A DNA stretch of 64,000 nt, taken from Hyaloperonospora brassicae. Lineage: Eukaryota; Oomycota; Peronosporomycetes; Peronosporales; Peronosporaceae. The notes under the pieces were generated by a model. It did not search any database and was not told the DNA's origin. It saw only the letters and a list, made by a program, of their open reading frames with translations. Location of the stretch: contig CANTFL010001204.1 in assembly GCA_947650285.1 (NCBI GenBank), positions 62,001 through 126,000 of the forward strand, given 5' to 3'. Positions 33,651 to 45,779 of the stretch are shown piece by piece. Within the stretch, counting starts at the first letter, position 1. Each line of letters starts with the position of its first letter. The translations under genes and the position numbers were made by a program.

Positions 33651-35259
33651 GGTGGAGGGCACGGGGCGGTAGAAACGACGCGAGGAGTTGAAGGAGGACG
33701 CGGATTGGTGGAGAGAGACATGGGGTGGCGACTTGTGAGCGAATCACGTGCGGTGGATCGGGTTGCCCAGTGTGGGGGAAGAACACTCGATTGCACGTGC
33801 GTCCCGTCTTTGTCCCCGCGACTGAAGCTGTGTGGGATCGAGCGTGGGGTGTGATGGCAGTGAATGTTCTCGTGCAGTGGCATAAAGAACAGGTCGCTAA
33901 GACTTTACCGGAGCGTCTGTCTAATCTAATACGCACGTAAAACGCGTTTTTTCTTGGTATACGGTCTTGCCGGATACGTGCGCTCGTGCGTGAACAACAG
34001 CTGTTGCGGAAGAAGGGCGGTATCATCCACCTTGTCACGAGTAAAGCGCGCTTAGACAGCCCCATACGGCACAGTCGCTATACAGTCGCTATACATACAG
34101 TCGCTATCCGGCGGTGCACGTAGATCGTGCGATTCCAGACGTGTGGCACCGAAACAGACCTTCTCCACGACACTCGACGTTTGTTGATACAATTGATGCA
34201 ATTCCACAGACAGTTAGTGATCGAAGACGCTGACTCAACCGGCCGAAGCTGTCAACGAGATCGGTATGTGTCGAGAGACATTACCGCACGGTCGCTTGCA
34301 TGTCTATGCGTTCCGATGCGACATTCGTTTCGGTGCGACATTGCACCGCATACATCGCCTGACGTCGAGGAACGGCTTTTACACCTTGAGAACGGATTGC
34401 CATTTCGCTCGACCCGCCGCTGGAAACAGTGCAAACACCGCCTCGTCCGGCTGTCGCGAGGTGAGGTCGCGCGTACGCAGCTTCGCGTCGTCTCGTACGA
34501 AGAAATGCGACCACACAATCGCTCGACTGCGCTCTTTGTCACGCACGCCACACGCGCATCGCTCACGACGCTCGTCCCGATCACGTGTCTTTGTGAGACG
34601 CCTCGCACTTGTTCCACACACTCGAAGCTTTTTCGCGGAAGCGCTTGCGTGCAAACGATCTTCTGTACGACGTTCATGCACAAAAGGGGATCCACTCACC
34701 TGCCACAGCGTCCCACGTCGCAACACGCGACTCTACGTTTCCCCCCCCGCCTCTGTTCCATCGCTGTGCTGCTTATCTTCGCTCTGTCTCTTGACGTCAT
34801 CTCTACGTACCACGACGGGCAGCTTGGCACGTGCCTCGAAAAAAGTGACCACCTGTCGTGCGCCATTTGGCCACTTTTTTCGTGCCGCCTGCAAGACAAC
34901 GTCGTGAGCAATCGACTCTCGGACCTGTATACTGCAGGAAAGTGGTGAGATGAGTGGCCCTACAGGCTGCACAAGAATGACGTCCTCCTACTACGCTTTG
35001 TGTCGACACGACTTTTTGTGTAGCACGAGTGTTGCGCTGTACAGTCGAAGTGCTCGATGCTTTGGTCGTGGGGACGTACCCGCCGCGTGTGCACGTGCAA
35101 TAACGAGACGTGGAGTCGACGCAATTGCTCGATTTGAATGGATACACATGTGCACTAGTCGTCACTGTGTGTTGTTGCCTCCCCGCTCGCGGCCGACTTC
35201 TTCTGTCAGGAAGGCAACACTGCCTCAAGCAGCCAGCCACCAGGCAGCCACTTACTCAT
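33651..35259. other. Gap between OSTalpha-like gene and effector gene
   Basis: Overlapping frames of 150-270 codons lie on both strands around 34127-34948, but they are Arg/Cys/His/Thr-rich without motifs, and the longest does not start with ATG. An inverted repeat with 11-bp perfect arms (34837-34847 and 34872-34882) sits beside a GGCACGTGCC palindrome at 34827-34836. No gene is called. Confidence 0.5.
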
Positions 35260-36186
35260 CTACTGAATGTGTAAGGGGAAATGCAAATTCTGGTAACGCG
35301 TTATCGCAGCTCCGAGGTCCACATACGTTTGTTGCATGCGATCGGTCTCTAGGACCGCCTTGTCAAGCATCACATCCAGCTCGTCGATAGAGTAGTGTTT
35401 CGAGACGATCGACGCCGCGGTCTTTTTCGCGAGCTTCGCTAGGACTGCAACCTCCTTCACTTCCTCGCGCCTTTCGCGAAAGACCGTCTTGATCACGTAC
35501 TCGTACCACGTACTAAGCTCTGGGCGGCTGAATATGCTCTGACCGCTGATGTCGAGCTTGAGCAGCGCAAACAAACCAATGGGGTCGACATAGGACGTTT
35601 TAAAATGTGTCAGCAATTCCTTCGTCATCGTGACCCCCAGTGCTCGATGCTTGCGAGTACCTTGAGCCGTTTCGAACGCTCTTGCCAACTGCTCCGGTTT
35701 GAAGTTCTGCTGCATGAGCGAACGAATCATTACCACTGGTTCGTCTTGATGCCACCAGTTGAAACGGCCTACGGCACTGACCCAAGCATAAAACTCTTCA
35801 TCGAAGAGGTCTCCACGCGGTCCTGCCTCGAGTTTCTTTCGCGAGAAGCTCGTTACCATCCAGTGCCAGCGCCACGACAAGGCTCGAGTTGGAGAGTGCC
35901 TATTTTCGATCCCGCGAAACAACCAGGATGAACTCTCCTCGGCTTTTACCAGACCCACCGAAAGGGGAAAGGCATCTCTTTCATCGTCTTGCTCACTCGT
36001 TTGGATCGTCCTGGACTCAGCCTTGACCGTTGCTGCTGCTGCTGATGCTGTCGAAGATGCTGCACTGTCGGGTGGCACTCTCAGCGACGCTGATACTGCC
36101 GTCACGTCGTTCGCGTTTGCCAGCACTAGAACAAACGTTAGCACTTGGAGTGCACGCAGCACGACGACACACGAGTAGAAGCGCAT
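35260..36186 (-). CDS. Secreted RXLR-like WY-domain effector candidate
   Basis: A 308-residue protein from the ATG at 36186; the upstream extension begins with TTG. The first 24 residues (MRFYSCVVVLRALQVLTFVL...) form a signal peptide with likely cleavage after LANA. Where RXLR-dEER is expected, at about residues 55-72, the sequence instead has SRTIQTSEQDDER: a dEER-like acidic end but no RXLR. The mature part is helical. FYAWVSAVGRFNWW..., the DPIGLFALL segment and PELSTWYEYVIK show the Trp/Tyr spacing of WY modules found in oomycete effectors. Such proteins are delivered to the host plant and alter its immunity; the target is unknown. The gene sits alone at the border of the repeat-rich region, which is typical for effectors. 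It could also be a secreted protein outside the RXLR class. Confidence 0.75.
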   Translation of the reverse strand: MRFYSCVVVLRALQVLTFVLVLANANDVTAVSASLRVPPDSAASSTASAAAATVKAESRTIQTSEQDDERDAFPLSVGLVKAEESSSWLFRGIENRHSPTRALSWRWHWMVTSFSRKKLEAGPRGDLFDEEFYAWVSAVGRFNWWHQDEPVVMIRSLMQQNFKPEQLARAFETAQGTRKHRALGVTMTKELLTHFKTSYVDPIGLFALLKLDISGQSIFSRPELSTWYEYVIKTVFRERREEVKEVAVLAKLAKKTAASIVSKHYSIDELDVMLDKAVLETDRMQQTYVDLGAAITRYQNLHFPLHIQ

Positions 36187-36208
36187 GAGTGAGCAGAAGA
36201 CGGCAAGC

Positions 36209-36850
36209 TCAAGACTGCCAAGCAAGCCGAACTTTCGATGACGGCCGCTTTGAGCGCCAGTCGTCAGGAAGCAAAGGCTGAGACAAGCATTTAATAACCT
36301 GAGCGAGCATAAAGTGCTGCACCGCTACGGACTTCCGCACGTGCGGGACATCTGGTCGTGCGCATAGCAAGAGCTTCTGTGGCTGCGTGGCGATCACCTG
36401 CATCAGCTTCTTGTTTGGTCCTGACTCTGCATCCAGCGTACGAAAAGATAATCTTGAGACGACGCAAACTGCCGCTCGTCGAACTGGTATGAAACACGTG
36501 CTCGTCCGACTTGTCTCTCGAACGGTATACATCACCCGGTTGGGTGAGCCCATAACACGTCATTGTCACCATACATTCGACGTTTGTAGTTCAACATGAT
36601 GTAAGTAAGACCAAAAGAGGTTCATTGGAGAACGAAACGGTATTGAACACAGTTCTACTTTTGGAGATCGAGCCTTCCTCTGTACGTACCATGTATGTGA
36701 GTATTCGATGCACCTGCCTACTCTGTGTCAGTGTGCGTAGGTCGTACTGTGTCAAGACAAGCAGAGGGTGCCCCGTTGCATAGTTAAAAACTGAAAGCAG
36801 GTGTTCGACAAGTGCGTGGCGTAGGTTCAACGACTCAAAGAGTTGACAAT
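36209..36850 (-). pseudogene. Broken gene of unknown family
   Basis: The minus strand shows coding-like peptides in changing frames. A SLNLRHALVEHLLSVFNYA...ILTYM stretch (36830-36690) ends at a good GTACGT splice donor. Then come LNYKRRMYGDNDVLWAHPTG (about 36597-36535) and FDERQFASSQDYLFVRWMQ (about 36482-36425), separated by stops and frame changes. I do not recognise the family. An intact spliced gene is less likely because stops interrupt every simple joining. It begins only about 20 bp upstream of the effector start and reads in the same direction. Confidence 0.35.
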
Positions 36851-36870
36851 ATCGACGCTGATGTTAATAC

Positions 36871-39689
36871 TGTGTCGACGAAGCGCATCGGCATGTAAGC
36901 GTCAAAGATGTACTATAAGACGGTCAATGATACGCGATGTGTAACGGGGTTACACGTCGGCTGGTAGTCGACAATAGGTGTGGTGCACACAAGGGATGGG
37001 GCTCCCTTTAAAGTGGTATTAGAACACAGTTACAATTGTTGAAGACTGATGTCTGCCAGCCATTGATTGCGAGATCTTTTGAAAGATTTTATTCAGGACA
37101 TCAGCAAGTAGGTTGATTACGTTGTTCTGAGGTGTTCTTTTAGGTTAAAAGAAGAAATAAAGTTCAGTTCCCCTTTTGATCACTGAAAGACACGTGCCTT
37201 ACGAGGCGTCTTTGATCGGTAGGAGCTAGCAATACCTGTGAAAGTAGCTGCTCCTGAGCACGCTGTGCTGTGATTCTTTGAATCGTTTGGTCCCCTGGAA
37301 CAGGGACCATAAGCTCTCGAGCTTGTTGACTCTCTGAGTCGGGTCGGACCCGTAGAACCAAAGTTGCTCGTAGAGCGTTAAGTCTTCCTCTGACTAGAGG
37401 AGCTGTGTAGCTCCGCTACACGATGTGTCAATAAATGATGCGCGAAAAGACGATTGTAATGTGCGATACAGCGATTGCGATCGCGCAGTCGAATAATCCA
37501 GTCGTGTAACGGAGTGAGTTTGTTATAAACAATTGATACTAATGTATCAATTTTTGGGTTCTATCTATTTCGATAATAAGCAATCAACATCACTCTAGAA
37601 GAGGTGATGATGGCGGAATATTACACCCGGGGGTAATATTCTTGGGTGCTCCACTATTTGGTTGATGTGGGTCACATCAATCAAGTGAACCATTATTCGC
37701 TGCTGGACGCGCGCAATGGGTGGTGAACAAGAAACCCACATACGAGATGGTAGTTTGATATCTTAAGATTAAGACGAAAGACGATTTACAAAGAAACGTA
37801 ACTATATCAAAACAACAGCTCTTCTTTTTCCCCAGACAGATCTTCCGAGTTTTGTTTGCTTCGGTTGCGCTTCCTCGCCACGTGTACGTGACGTCATGAG
37901 CATGCAGCCTTGCGCTCAGATAACACAAGGTCTTACCAGTCATCTGGCAAGAGCGTGTCCTGTTACAAGTAGGCTTAAACTAGCAAAAGCGATTGCGAGC
38001 TGCGGACCTGAATATGTATCAATTTGTATTTCACCAAATTTCGGTCGCCCGACCTTAACAACAAGTATGATCCTAAGAATCGCCTTCTACGACCGCGATG
38101 ACAATCAAGCTCTCGTCATGGACGCATCATCTGCCTTCACATATTGCATTGACAAGTTCGATAGAGTCCACTTTTGTAATAGGGAGGATCTAAAAAACGG
38201 ATGGTACGGGAGGAGATAGACATATGGTAAGCGGCAAGCGATGAGAAGAATATGGTTTAGCGTGTGAATGCGCTGGTGTTGAAATTGTACTAGCTATATG
38301 CACTTGCACTACACCCACGCAATGCGCAGGGCGGGAAGAATTCCGTTTTGGTCGCTCTGGACTTTTCCTTTGAACCACATGTTGGAAGTAAAGTAAGGAA
38401 GGAATAAATGTGGCTAAATATACAACTAAGGATAAATTAGTAAGGAAAGTAACAGCACGCGCCCGAGTACCAATCATTCAAGCTCTTAGATAGAACAAAA
38501 TACATATAAGCGAAAGTTGCGCAGTGCGCGGGCGATTCTCTGTCCGGCGATGGATGATCCGCATCTTTTTCTAGATCGATCGGAGAGTAGGGCACACGAC
38601 TTAGGGTCGCGGCTGGACACATGTAGAAAATATCTTAGCAAAAAAGCTTTCTGCTTGACGTTATTCAGACGGCAGGGATGGGCGTAGGGGGTGACATGCT
38701 ACAACCCATTAACAAGTTTAGAACATGACGGAACGGCTCGACGCAGTGGGCGCTTCAGTAAGCTATACCGACTTGACTAGTGTGTTTCATGACAGTCTCA
38801 TCGATTCGCATACATTCCTCATCACGGCGTCGGAATCAAGAGTTGAATCCCTCTCGTGACATCATGTGACGTCTCGGTTGCATACATAAAGCGCAAATGA
38901 CAAGGCGGCATCGAGGGAGGAGAACACACCTAAGATCACGACTTCGTATCCAGATATAAAGGTAAGCGCAAAGTAAGACTGGTGCTGATAAAGACAAGCA
39001 GTGCATGTTACTTTTATGGGGATCAAAACCATTGGATCGTGAAGTGTCTGGTGAGCATTCGCGAAAATATGCAGCGGCAAAGCGACAAGGCCGGGACGGG
39101 TTGCTTGAATGGATGACAGCCATACGCTTGGTCAGTACCTGTCGCTTTCAACATCCGGACGTTCACAAACTTCCTAGCCCCATCTTTGTTTTTAGAATCA
39201 ACTATCAGGTATGGCTTTTTGGCTTTTTCACTATTTGTTGAATATTTCATTTACTACGATTTAACAAATCCGGCACGGCACGGAGGATTGCATTGGTCTA
39301 TCCTTTCTTTGGGATCCAGTTGCTTTGAGCCACCCAAAAGGTGCCGTGTATTTGAACCGATTTGAGTAATATGGCAGCGACAGCAGTCGGATAGTGGGCA
39401 GCTACTGTTTCGTCAAGAGTGTTACTGATTGATGGCTTCTTATGAGGCTCTAATGATTAAATTTCAGTTTACATCACGCCTTGTTTGACGGAAGACAAGC
39501 GCCATCAATACCAAGTAAAGTATTAGATTAATCGGTTTCGACATTGTAAGGTTTTCAGCGGATCAAAATGCCCACCAAGGTGAGGTCAAGGATGTCTAAC
39601 GACACGCCATCTCTTTATCATCGAGAGCCGAGGTCAGCTATAATGACGACGGTGGTGTTACATTTGATGATCGCTAGGTAATTGATGAC
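36871..39689. other. Repeat debris with strong hairpins, no recognised gene
   Basis: No frame longer than about 110 codons gives a recognisable product. Perfect or near-perfect palindromes occur at 36936-36958, 37616-37641 and 37662-37680. A run of A/T-rich sequence follows, and the stretch resembles LTR ends, but boundaries could not be set. Between 38200 and 39650 I see only short decayed frames; those near 39005-39240 on the plus strand may be the 5' side of the LINE relic. Confidence 0.5.
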
Positions 39690-41460
39690 AAAGTACGTGC
39701 CGGAAAGAAAGCTAAAGAAGTGAAATCGGGGCGATTTGACCACAGGTGGCTGGTCCACGCCACGCTCATGTATATGTCGTGGCTGAGGGATCGAAAGGGT
39801 CGAGCGTAAAATTTAAACGAAGCCGACTTTGCGCGGGGGCATACTTTCCTTGGCGACTCAATGTCTTGGACGACTAATTGGAGTGACATTGTCTGCTTTC
39901 ACCCACGTGTGACACTGCAACCCAATCTATGACAAAGAGGCGGCATTTTGGGTCCTTTTGCATCGCACTGATATACAACTTCCCATCTCAGGTATATCAG
40001 ACACTTGAGCCGGGTCATTGATTGCGTACTCGAGGATAGTGCACCATTTTCATGGCTATCTTCCCACTAGTGACTGTACATCGCTGAATTATTCCGATAC
40101 GGGCATGGAATGCGGAGTAAACCCAGTATCGTCGATGCCGGTATGATATATAGCCGCGTCTACAGCCGGTGGGACTCCTGTCCACTTTGGCGCGCATCCG
40201 GTGTTCACGCGCGTTGTCCACATTTGGATGGAGGTCGACGGTGGCGGCCCAACCGCAGAAAACTCAAACAGACTATCTCCTGGAGGAGTCGTGCTGAATG
40301 AATTGGACTTCTCGGTGAACGTGAGGCAAATATAGACTTCACGTGATTTCGGGAGGCACGGTGTTGGTCACTTGGAGATATTCGACAAATGCGAGCGTCA
40401 TTTACGACCAATTTCACACGCTGTATTGTCTGAAAAGTGAAAGATTTCCGCTCTAGAATTGGTCTAGTCAGGATCTGTAGTTCCCCGTACCTGAGTATGC
40501 GGCTGATGTTCCAGAAATTACAAGCCATGTATTCTGGCACTGCTCCAGTGCACGACACCACCAGGTGTATCTACGTGATCGGTGTAGATGGCTCGATGCT
40601 TTCAACAAAGCTGAACTAAACGTCTGGGGTTTTATCCTGAGCCTCCCAGGATCCGCGCAATGCCTGAGATGACATTAGATAATCTTTCTCCCCAGTCGCA
40701 GATTCGTCGACAGCTCAGTCTCGGTATTACCAGCAGTTTGAGAGACGATGAGGTGTGTCGTATCTACGACACTTCATGCTATCCTGGACAGCTCGTCTTT
40801 GACACAGGAGGTACACATAGCCAGACCAAGAACCTCTTTTGAAGATCAGTTAGACGGTTTCGTGTACCAATAGATCAGCCTGACCATGGGGGAGACGGAA
40901 AACTCTTTGCGCGACTAACGTCGGCTTTAAATGATACTCTCCTATGCTACGACAAACCGCCTTCTTTTCATGTGCTGCATTTCGAACGACGCCCAGGGGT
41001 GCTGTACCTCCTATTTTCCGACTGCGGATCACGAGTGAATCCAGGTTCGGGTGGATCTGGTTCCGTCATTGCCCAACTCCATATTCAGACGCACGCCGAA
41101 TGCATTTTGTGGGTATCGAACATTGCTAAAGGTTTGGACGATATCGCTAACAAAGTTGCGGAATATTCGGGGCTCGTGTACGTTGTTCGACAAGCAAATA
41201 CAAAGGGATACTCATACCTGTTTTTCATTAAAGACAGTGCTCTAGTGCTTATGCAACGTCGAACGTGACACCCTGCACGCAAGACAAACTTAATGCGGCT
41301 ACTTCGTGAAGCACAAGAAATTCAAAAGATGGCGGATCGACTGGCGAATATGCTGTGAACACAGAGCTTCTATTCAAAAGGCATTCCTCATATTAATGTG
41401 TCGTCAAGGAGGCTACGACAAGCTTCGACAATGCTTCCAGCCACTTCTCGGAGACCTCTC
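39690..41460 (+). pseudogene. Decayed LINE (non-LTR retrotransposon) 3' part with RNase H
   Basis: Plus-strand peptides, broken by stops and frameshifts, match the C-terminal half of oomycete LINE ORF2: the post-RT region (RWLVHATLMYMSWLRD near 39742), a HPVFTRVVHIWMEVDGGGPT stretch near 40200, and the zinc-knuckle-like HVFWHC...YLRD near 40525-40570. An RNase H domain follows at 40970-41340, with CGSRVNPGSGGSGSV, NKVAEYSGL, KDSALVL and MADRLANML carrying the expected Asp/Glu positions. The RT core is not recognisable. No poly(A) end or target duplication was found. Decay is heavy, so this is an old insertion. Confidence 0.75.
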
Positions 41461-41952
41461 TAGCTGAACATCACGTACTACAGGGCCCCGCTTTGATAAT
41501 GAGGAACCTGATCATATCGAGAAAATACTTTGCGCGACGGGGATCAGACTTCCATTGAAGATTATCACCGATTATATAAAGTAGTAGTCGCCATAATAAC
41601 TTTGTTTTAAGGCAACAGGGTATAGCGGATCGTATACCAACCTAAATATACTTTGCCTTCTCACTCAATTGAGCCACCCAACCATACCCCTTTACGGTCC
41701 CCTACATTAGTTGTTCATTCTTTCTGAATATAAGATAGTATTTAAGCGCTCCCTTATCCGACTTATTGCGTCTTTTGACACACGGTAATAGCGATTAAAC
41801 TCTGACTGCTTTTTGGATGAGCACAACGACGCGACTCTAATTTTATAGGAAATCTACTACAACGAAGGTAAAAAACTTAACGCGCTATGATCGACCTACA
41901 CTTACGGTTAATCGGATATAGCACCAACAAGATTTGGTCGGTTCGATGGACC
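41461..41952. other. Short gap between LINE relic and Ty3/gypsy element 1
   Basis: A/T-richer DNA with no frame of note. The left end of element 1 is set at the TGTGG start of its LTR at 41953. No purine tract or duplicated target could be identified on this side. Confidence 0.5.
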
Positions 41953-43190
41953 TGTGGTGAAACCACTATGAAAATTCGCGATAGGAGAACTGATCGCGTT
42001 CCAGTTATATCCGAGTCAGTTAACGGTTGACAGCGCCGGTCCCACAACGTGTCGGATCGCGTCCACTGGACGGTCAGACAAAACTGGATATCAGATCGGA
42101 CAGGATAGGACCTGCGATATTGGGTTAAAGTATGACGGACAAAGGGTACGAGTCCTGGAGATGGGGTTATTGGCATGGGGAAGATTACGTTGGCGATCAG
42201 TCGATCAAGAAGGAAACCGAGATCAGCAAGGCGATCGCGATCAAGGAGACGATCGAGATCGTGATCAGTGATCAGGTATGTGATCGCGATAAGGTTGGTG
42301 TGGAGCACACCATGTGACACGCGATCAGCAAGTCGATCGCGATCAGGAGGCGATCGAGATCATGATCAAGGATCAGGTATGTGATCGCGATCGTGATCGT
42401 GATCAGGGATCAGGTGTGTGATCGCGATCAAGCTAGTGTGGGTTACGCCACATGGTCGGCGACCAGAAGGGCGACTGCGATCGGATGAGTATATCAGGTG
42501 TGTACCACGCAATTAAAAGGTCGCTACCGTCTAGAGAGAGCGACATGTGGCAGGCGATGTCCAAGATATGGGGATAGGGGTAGGGTTGTTGGGTTTGATT
42601 GGTTAACATTAAATATAGTTCAAATCGCTTCAAAGTACACGTGTCGACTTCTCCTCCAGGTGGATCACTGGACACCCGACGTCAAGGAAAAGGTACATAC
42701 TTTAGTCAAGTGATATCCCTGGATTTTTTGGCCAGGGATCAAGAACTATAAAAAAATACCCCAACTGCGACTGGATGCAGGAAACCCTTTGTGCTTGAGG
42801 ACTCAAGATCGCGAGACGGATCAAGTGGTCAGAAGGATTGTGAGTCAAGGTCTACAGATGGACAAGGCAATCTGTTGCAGATCAAGGTGACTCATATCGA
42901 GCACCCTACAAGTATATAAGCGATATCGTGAATAATTTTTTGAGATTACGTCGACCTCAATCTCGGTGTGAAGATTTCCACACCGAGATCAAACCTTGAC
43001 CCCATCGCAAACACGGTCAAGTTTCCCATTGACACGAGTCCACCTGGAAGAGTGCAACCCGCCCCACCGACGGGTACGCAAGTTGAGGAAGGCTGTCAAG
43101 AACACGGAATCGGAGTACCACCTCCGTTAGTAGGTCGTCGACGCGCCAGTGGGGGTTCGGTATCGACTCCTTAAAAGAGCGATCACCACA
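41953..43190 (+). repeat. 5' LTR of element 1 (end approximate)
   Basis: Starts TGTGGTGAAA. The first 961 bp recur at 54601-55561. The remaining part up to about 43175-43190 is assigned to the LTR because the matching region of element 2 (the sequence just before its gag start) lies inside its own LTR repeat. From about 42190 to 42440 it is packed with GATC and CGATCG. A 28-bp inverted-repeat-like stretch, CTCGGTGTGAAGATTTCCACACCGAG, is at 42963-42988. Confidence 0.75.
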
Positions 43191-45520
43191 ATGTTGCGCG
43201 TGCCCGGGTCTTCTAGTGACTCGGGATTTCACCGTGAGCACGGGAGTGAGGATGTGAAGATGAAAATTATACCTGGAATGGAAGCGTCTAAGGCCAAGGA
43301 ATCGCCACAGACGCGCGATTCTAGAAGATCCCAGTTTATCAGAATTTTGGGAGGCGCTCTGGTGACAAATAAATATAAGAGAATAACCGATCACCCTATT
43401 TGGAAGAATGACCTCGACCCCCTCCTGAGGTCCCTTCGGGAAATACCGCAGATCGTGCTACAAAGCACGATTCGTAGAATGAAAACCCATCGGTTAAAAC
43501 CGAGCAAAAGTTGTCCTAGGTCACACCCGTAATCTCGAGAAAAGAGAAATCGAGGACGGCGAGGGTGAAGAAGAAAACGACCGAACCCGACCAACGCGAT
43601 CAAGTTGAGAACAAGATCCCGAAGCCGTTCAAGTTCTTGGAAGACGAAATAAAAATGGAAGGGTAGCAGCGTGAAGAATTGACCAAGGCGTACGAGCGGA
43701 AGATGCCCAAGTATCTATATTCAAGCGACCCAGTACTCCAAGTGCTGAAGCCAAAGCTGATCGACGAGATTCAAGGTCCGGTATCGACCCCGGAAAGTGC
43801 ATCAAACATGCTAGAGAGAATCTACGGGATCATGCAGGCTTTTCATGAAGCCGTATTCGTGGCGGAGATGTTAGAAGTGAGAAAACTGTTGGAGTGTGAT
43901 CAAGATCAAATCAACTACGGATGCCGATCTTTATACGAGAAGGTGATCCCTCTCACAGGCAAAGCCAAGATGAAGATCGAGCGAGTACCGCGATCGCGGA
44001 CACGACGAAGGAATACCACACCGGATCGTCGCAGTATGCTTCAGTGAATTCCGAGATCAATTTAGACGCCTCGACCGGCATTCAGCGACTGTCGATACTG
44101 CCCAGTGTATTCGCTCATCTGCTTGATCGCGTCAAAGAAATCAAGGCCGAGCCGCGATCGGCAGCTATACGCTCCACCAGAGATGATACATCGGCTATTC
44201 AAGGGCACTTGCTATCTTACATCGATGATGAAATGGAGAGATTTAAACAAATACAACGGAGTCAAGCCTGTCAAGCGATCTATCCAAGTCAAGCGATAAA
44301 GATTCCAAGAGCTCAAGAAACCTAATTACCGAATGTCGAGATGGAATCGGTCGGATCAAGTCAAGGCAGATCGGATTTTGGTGATCCCGGAGGACATAAC
44401 CCGTACTAATCGGAGCGGGAGGACTTGAGGCGTCTATTAATGGCGCCTGCAGAAGTGTCAATAAATCAATGGCTATCTCTCCACCGTATTCGCTTCTCCA
44501 TGATCGGCGAGCTTAAGGAATTCAACGGTAGAGATTGCGACTAAGAGCGCGCTGAAGCTGGATCAGCAAAGTCAAGTCGGCGTTCCTCGAGGGAAATTCC
44601 TAGTGATCGGTGATTTATTGACAGGACCGGCACAGAATTGATATAGTCAACCGAGTCGCACTACTCGTCGCACGTGGAAAGATCTGCTGGAAGGTTTCAT
44701 AGTACTACATGAAGGATATGGTGTATCGAATACCGAACAATATTATCGCGCGCTCAAACGACCGAATGAAACCCCGCTGGAGTATTTGGACTGATTGAAT
44801 GGGGCAGCGATCCAAGCCAAGGTTTCTATTTAAGAGCGAAGACACGCTACGCGGCGTTTACATTGTGGAACATTTTATTTCTACGCTGGATGATCGAGAT
44901 TTAGCAAAACACTTGACTCTACTGCGATCGTCGGATGCCGACGACATGGAAGAAACGTTGCGTGCGTATCAGCGGATGGAAAACCGGTACACGAAGGCGT
45001 CGATGGGACCGGGCAAATTTCATCAGCGATCAAAAGTTCATGCTGATCAGGTACCGTCAAAGTCAACCCGAGCAGAATGAGAGATCAGGGTGGAAAGCGA
45101 GATCAGCAGTTCGGAGTCGGATCCAAGGGGATAAAAGAGGACGTGGAACGTCGTAGGGTTTGTGCGACCACCGTGCCCACTCAATTAAAGTTAAACCAAG
45201 ATCATCGTATTTTGCATACGGAAGATGATCGGTGGAGTTACGTGATTACGGAGAACGATCGAAAGAGTGCACACACTGTGGATCGATCAAGCACAATGAT
45301 CGCGGCTGCTGGAAGCGATTGATCTTCCAGAAGTGCGGCCGTAAAGGGCATCCATCGTACAAGTGTTTCTACACGTGTGCAGCTTGTGGAAAAGTGCATG
45401 AGAGTGACAAGTGACCTTTGCAAAATTTCTACAATCTGATGCGCAAGTGGTATATGCCTAACAATCACGCAGGAACGTTCCCGTCCGGTGCGGAGGAGAT
45501 TTTAACTAGGATATTCGCCA
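43191..45520 (+). pseudogene. gag: Element 1 gag remnant with zinc knuckles
   Basis: From an ATG at 43191 (MLRVPGSS) through several frames interrupted by stops. Visible pieces: an Arg/Lys-rich N-terminal part; a helical segment with TPESASNMLERIYGIMQAFHEA (about 43790-43855); a gag-core remnant with KEFNGRD and LVIGDLLTGPAQN (about 44515-44640); YYRALKRPNETPLEYLD followed by a stop (about 44745-44795); DDRDLAKHLTLLRS (about 44895-44935); and zinc-binding HCGSIKHNDRGCWKR and CGRKGHPSYKCFYTCAACGK (about 45260-45395). Motif order equals that of oomycete Ty3/gypsy gag proteins. No uninterrupted product is possible. Confidence 0.8.
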
Positions 45521-45779
45521 GGATGGAAACTGGTACGAGCCAAGCGTTCTAGGCTCTGCATATATGCATTCGCTGAGATACAATTGAAGGATCAAGAGGG
45601 TAACGATCAGGTCGCGTTGATCGCTAATATACGTAATGATTCAACTTGTGTCCCGCGATTCCAAGTGTGAAACAAATTGATGAATTCACCCGATCAGCCG
45701 TGAAGATGTAGCTTGATTTTGCACCAGGGGAATCACGTGGGTATTGAAATAACCACACCCCTGGAAAGTTGTTTAAGAA

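Noticed and set aside
34127..34948. 273-codon plus-strand frame
   Set aside because: No ATG at its start, Arg/Thr/Cys/His-rich, no motif, and two other overlapping frames are nearly as long.
42132..42317. 61-codon frame repeated identically at 54780-54965
   Set aside because: It lies in both LTR copies of element 1 and encodes a GATC-repeat translation (K-E-T-E-I type); no sign of being a gene.
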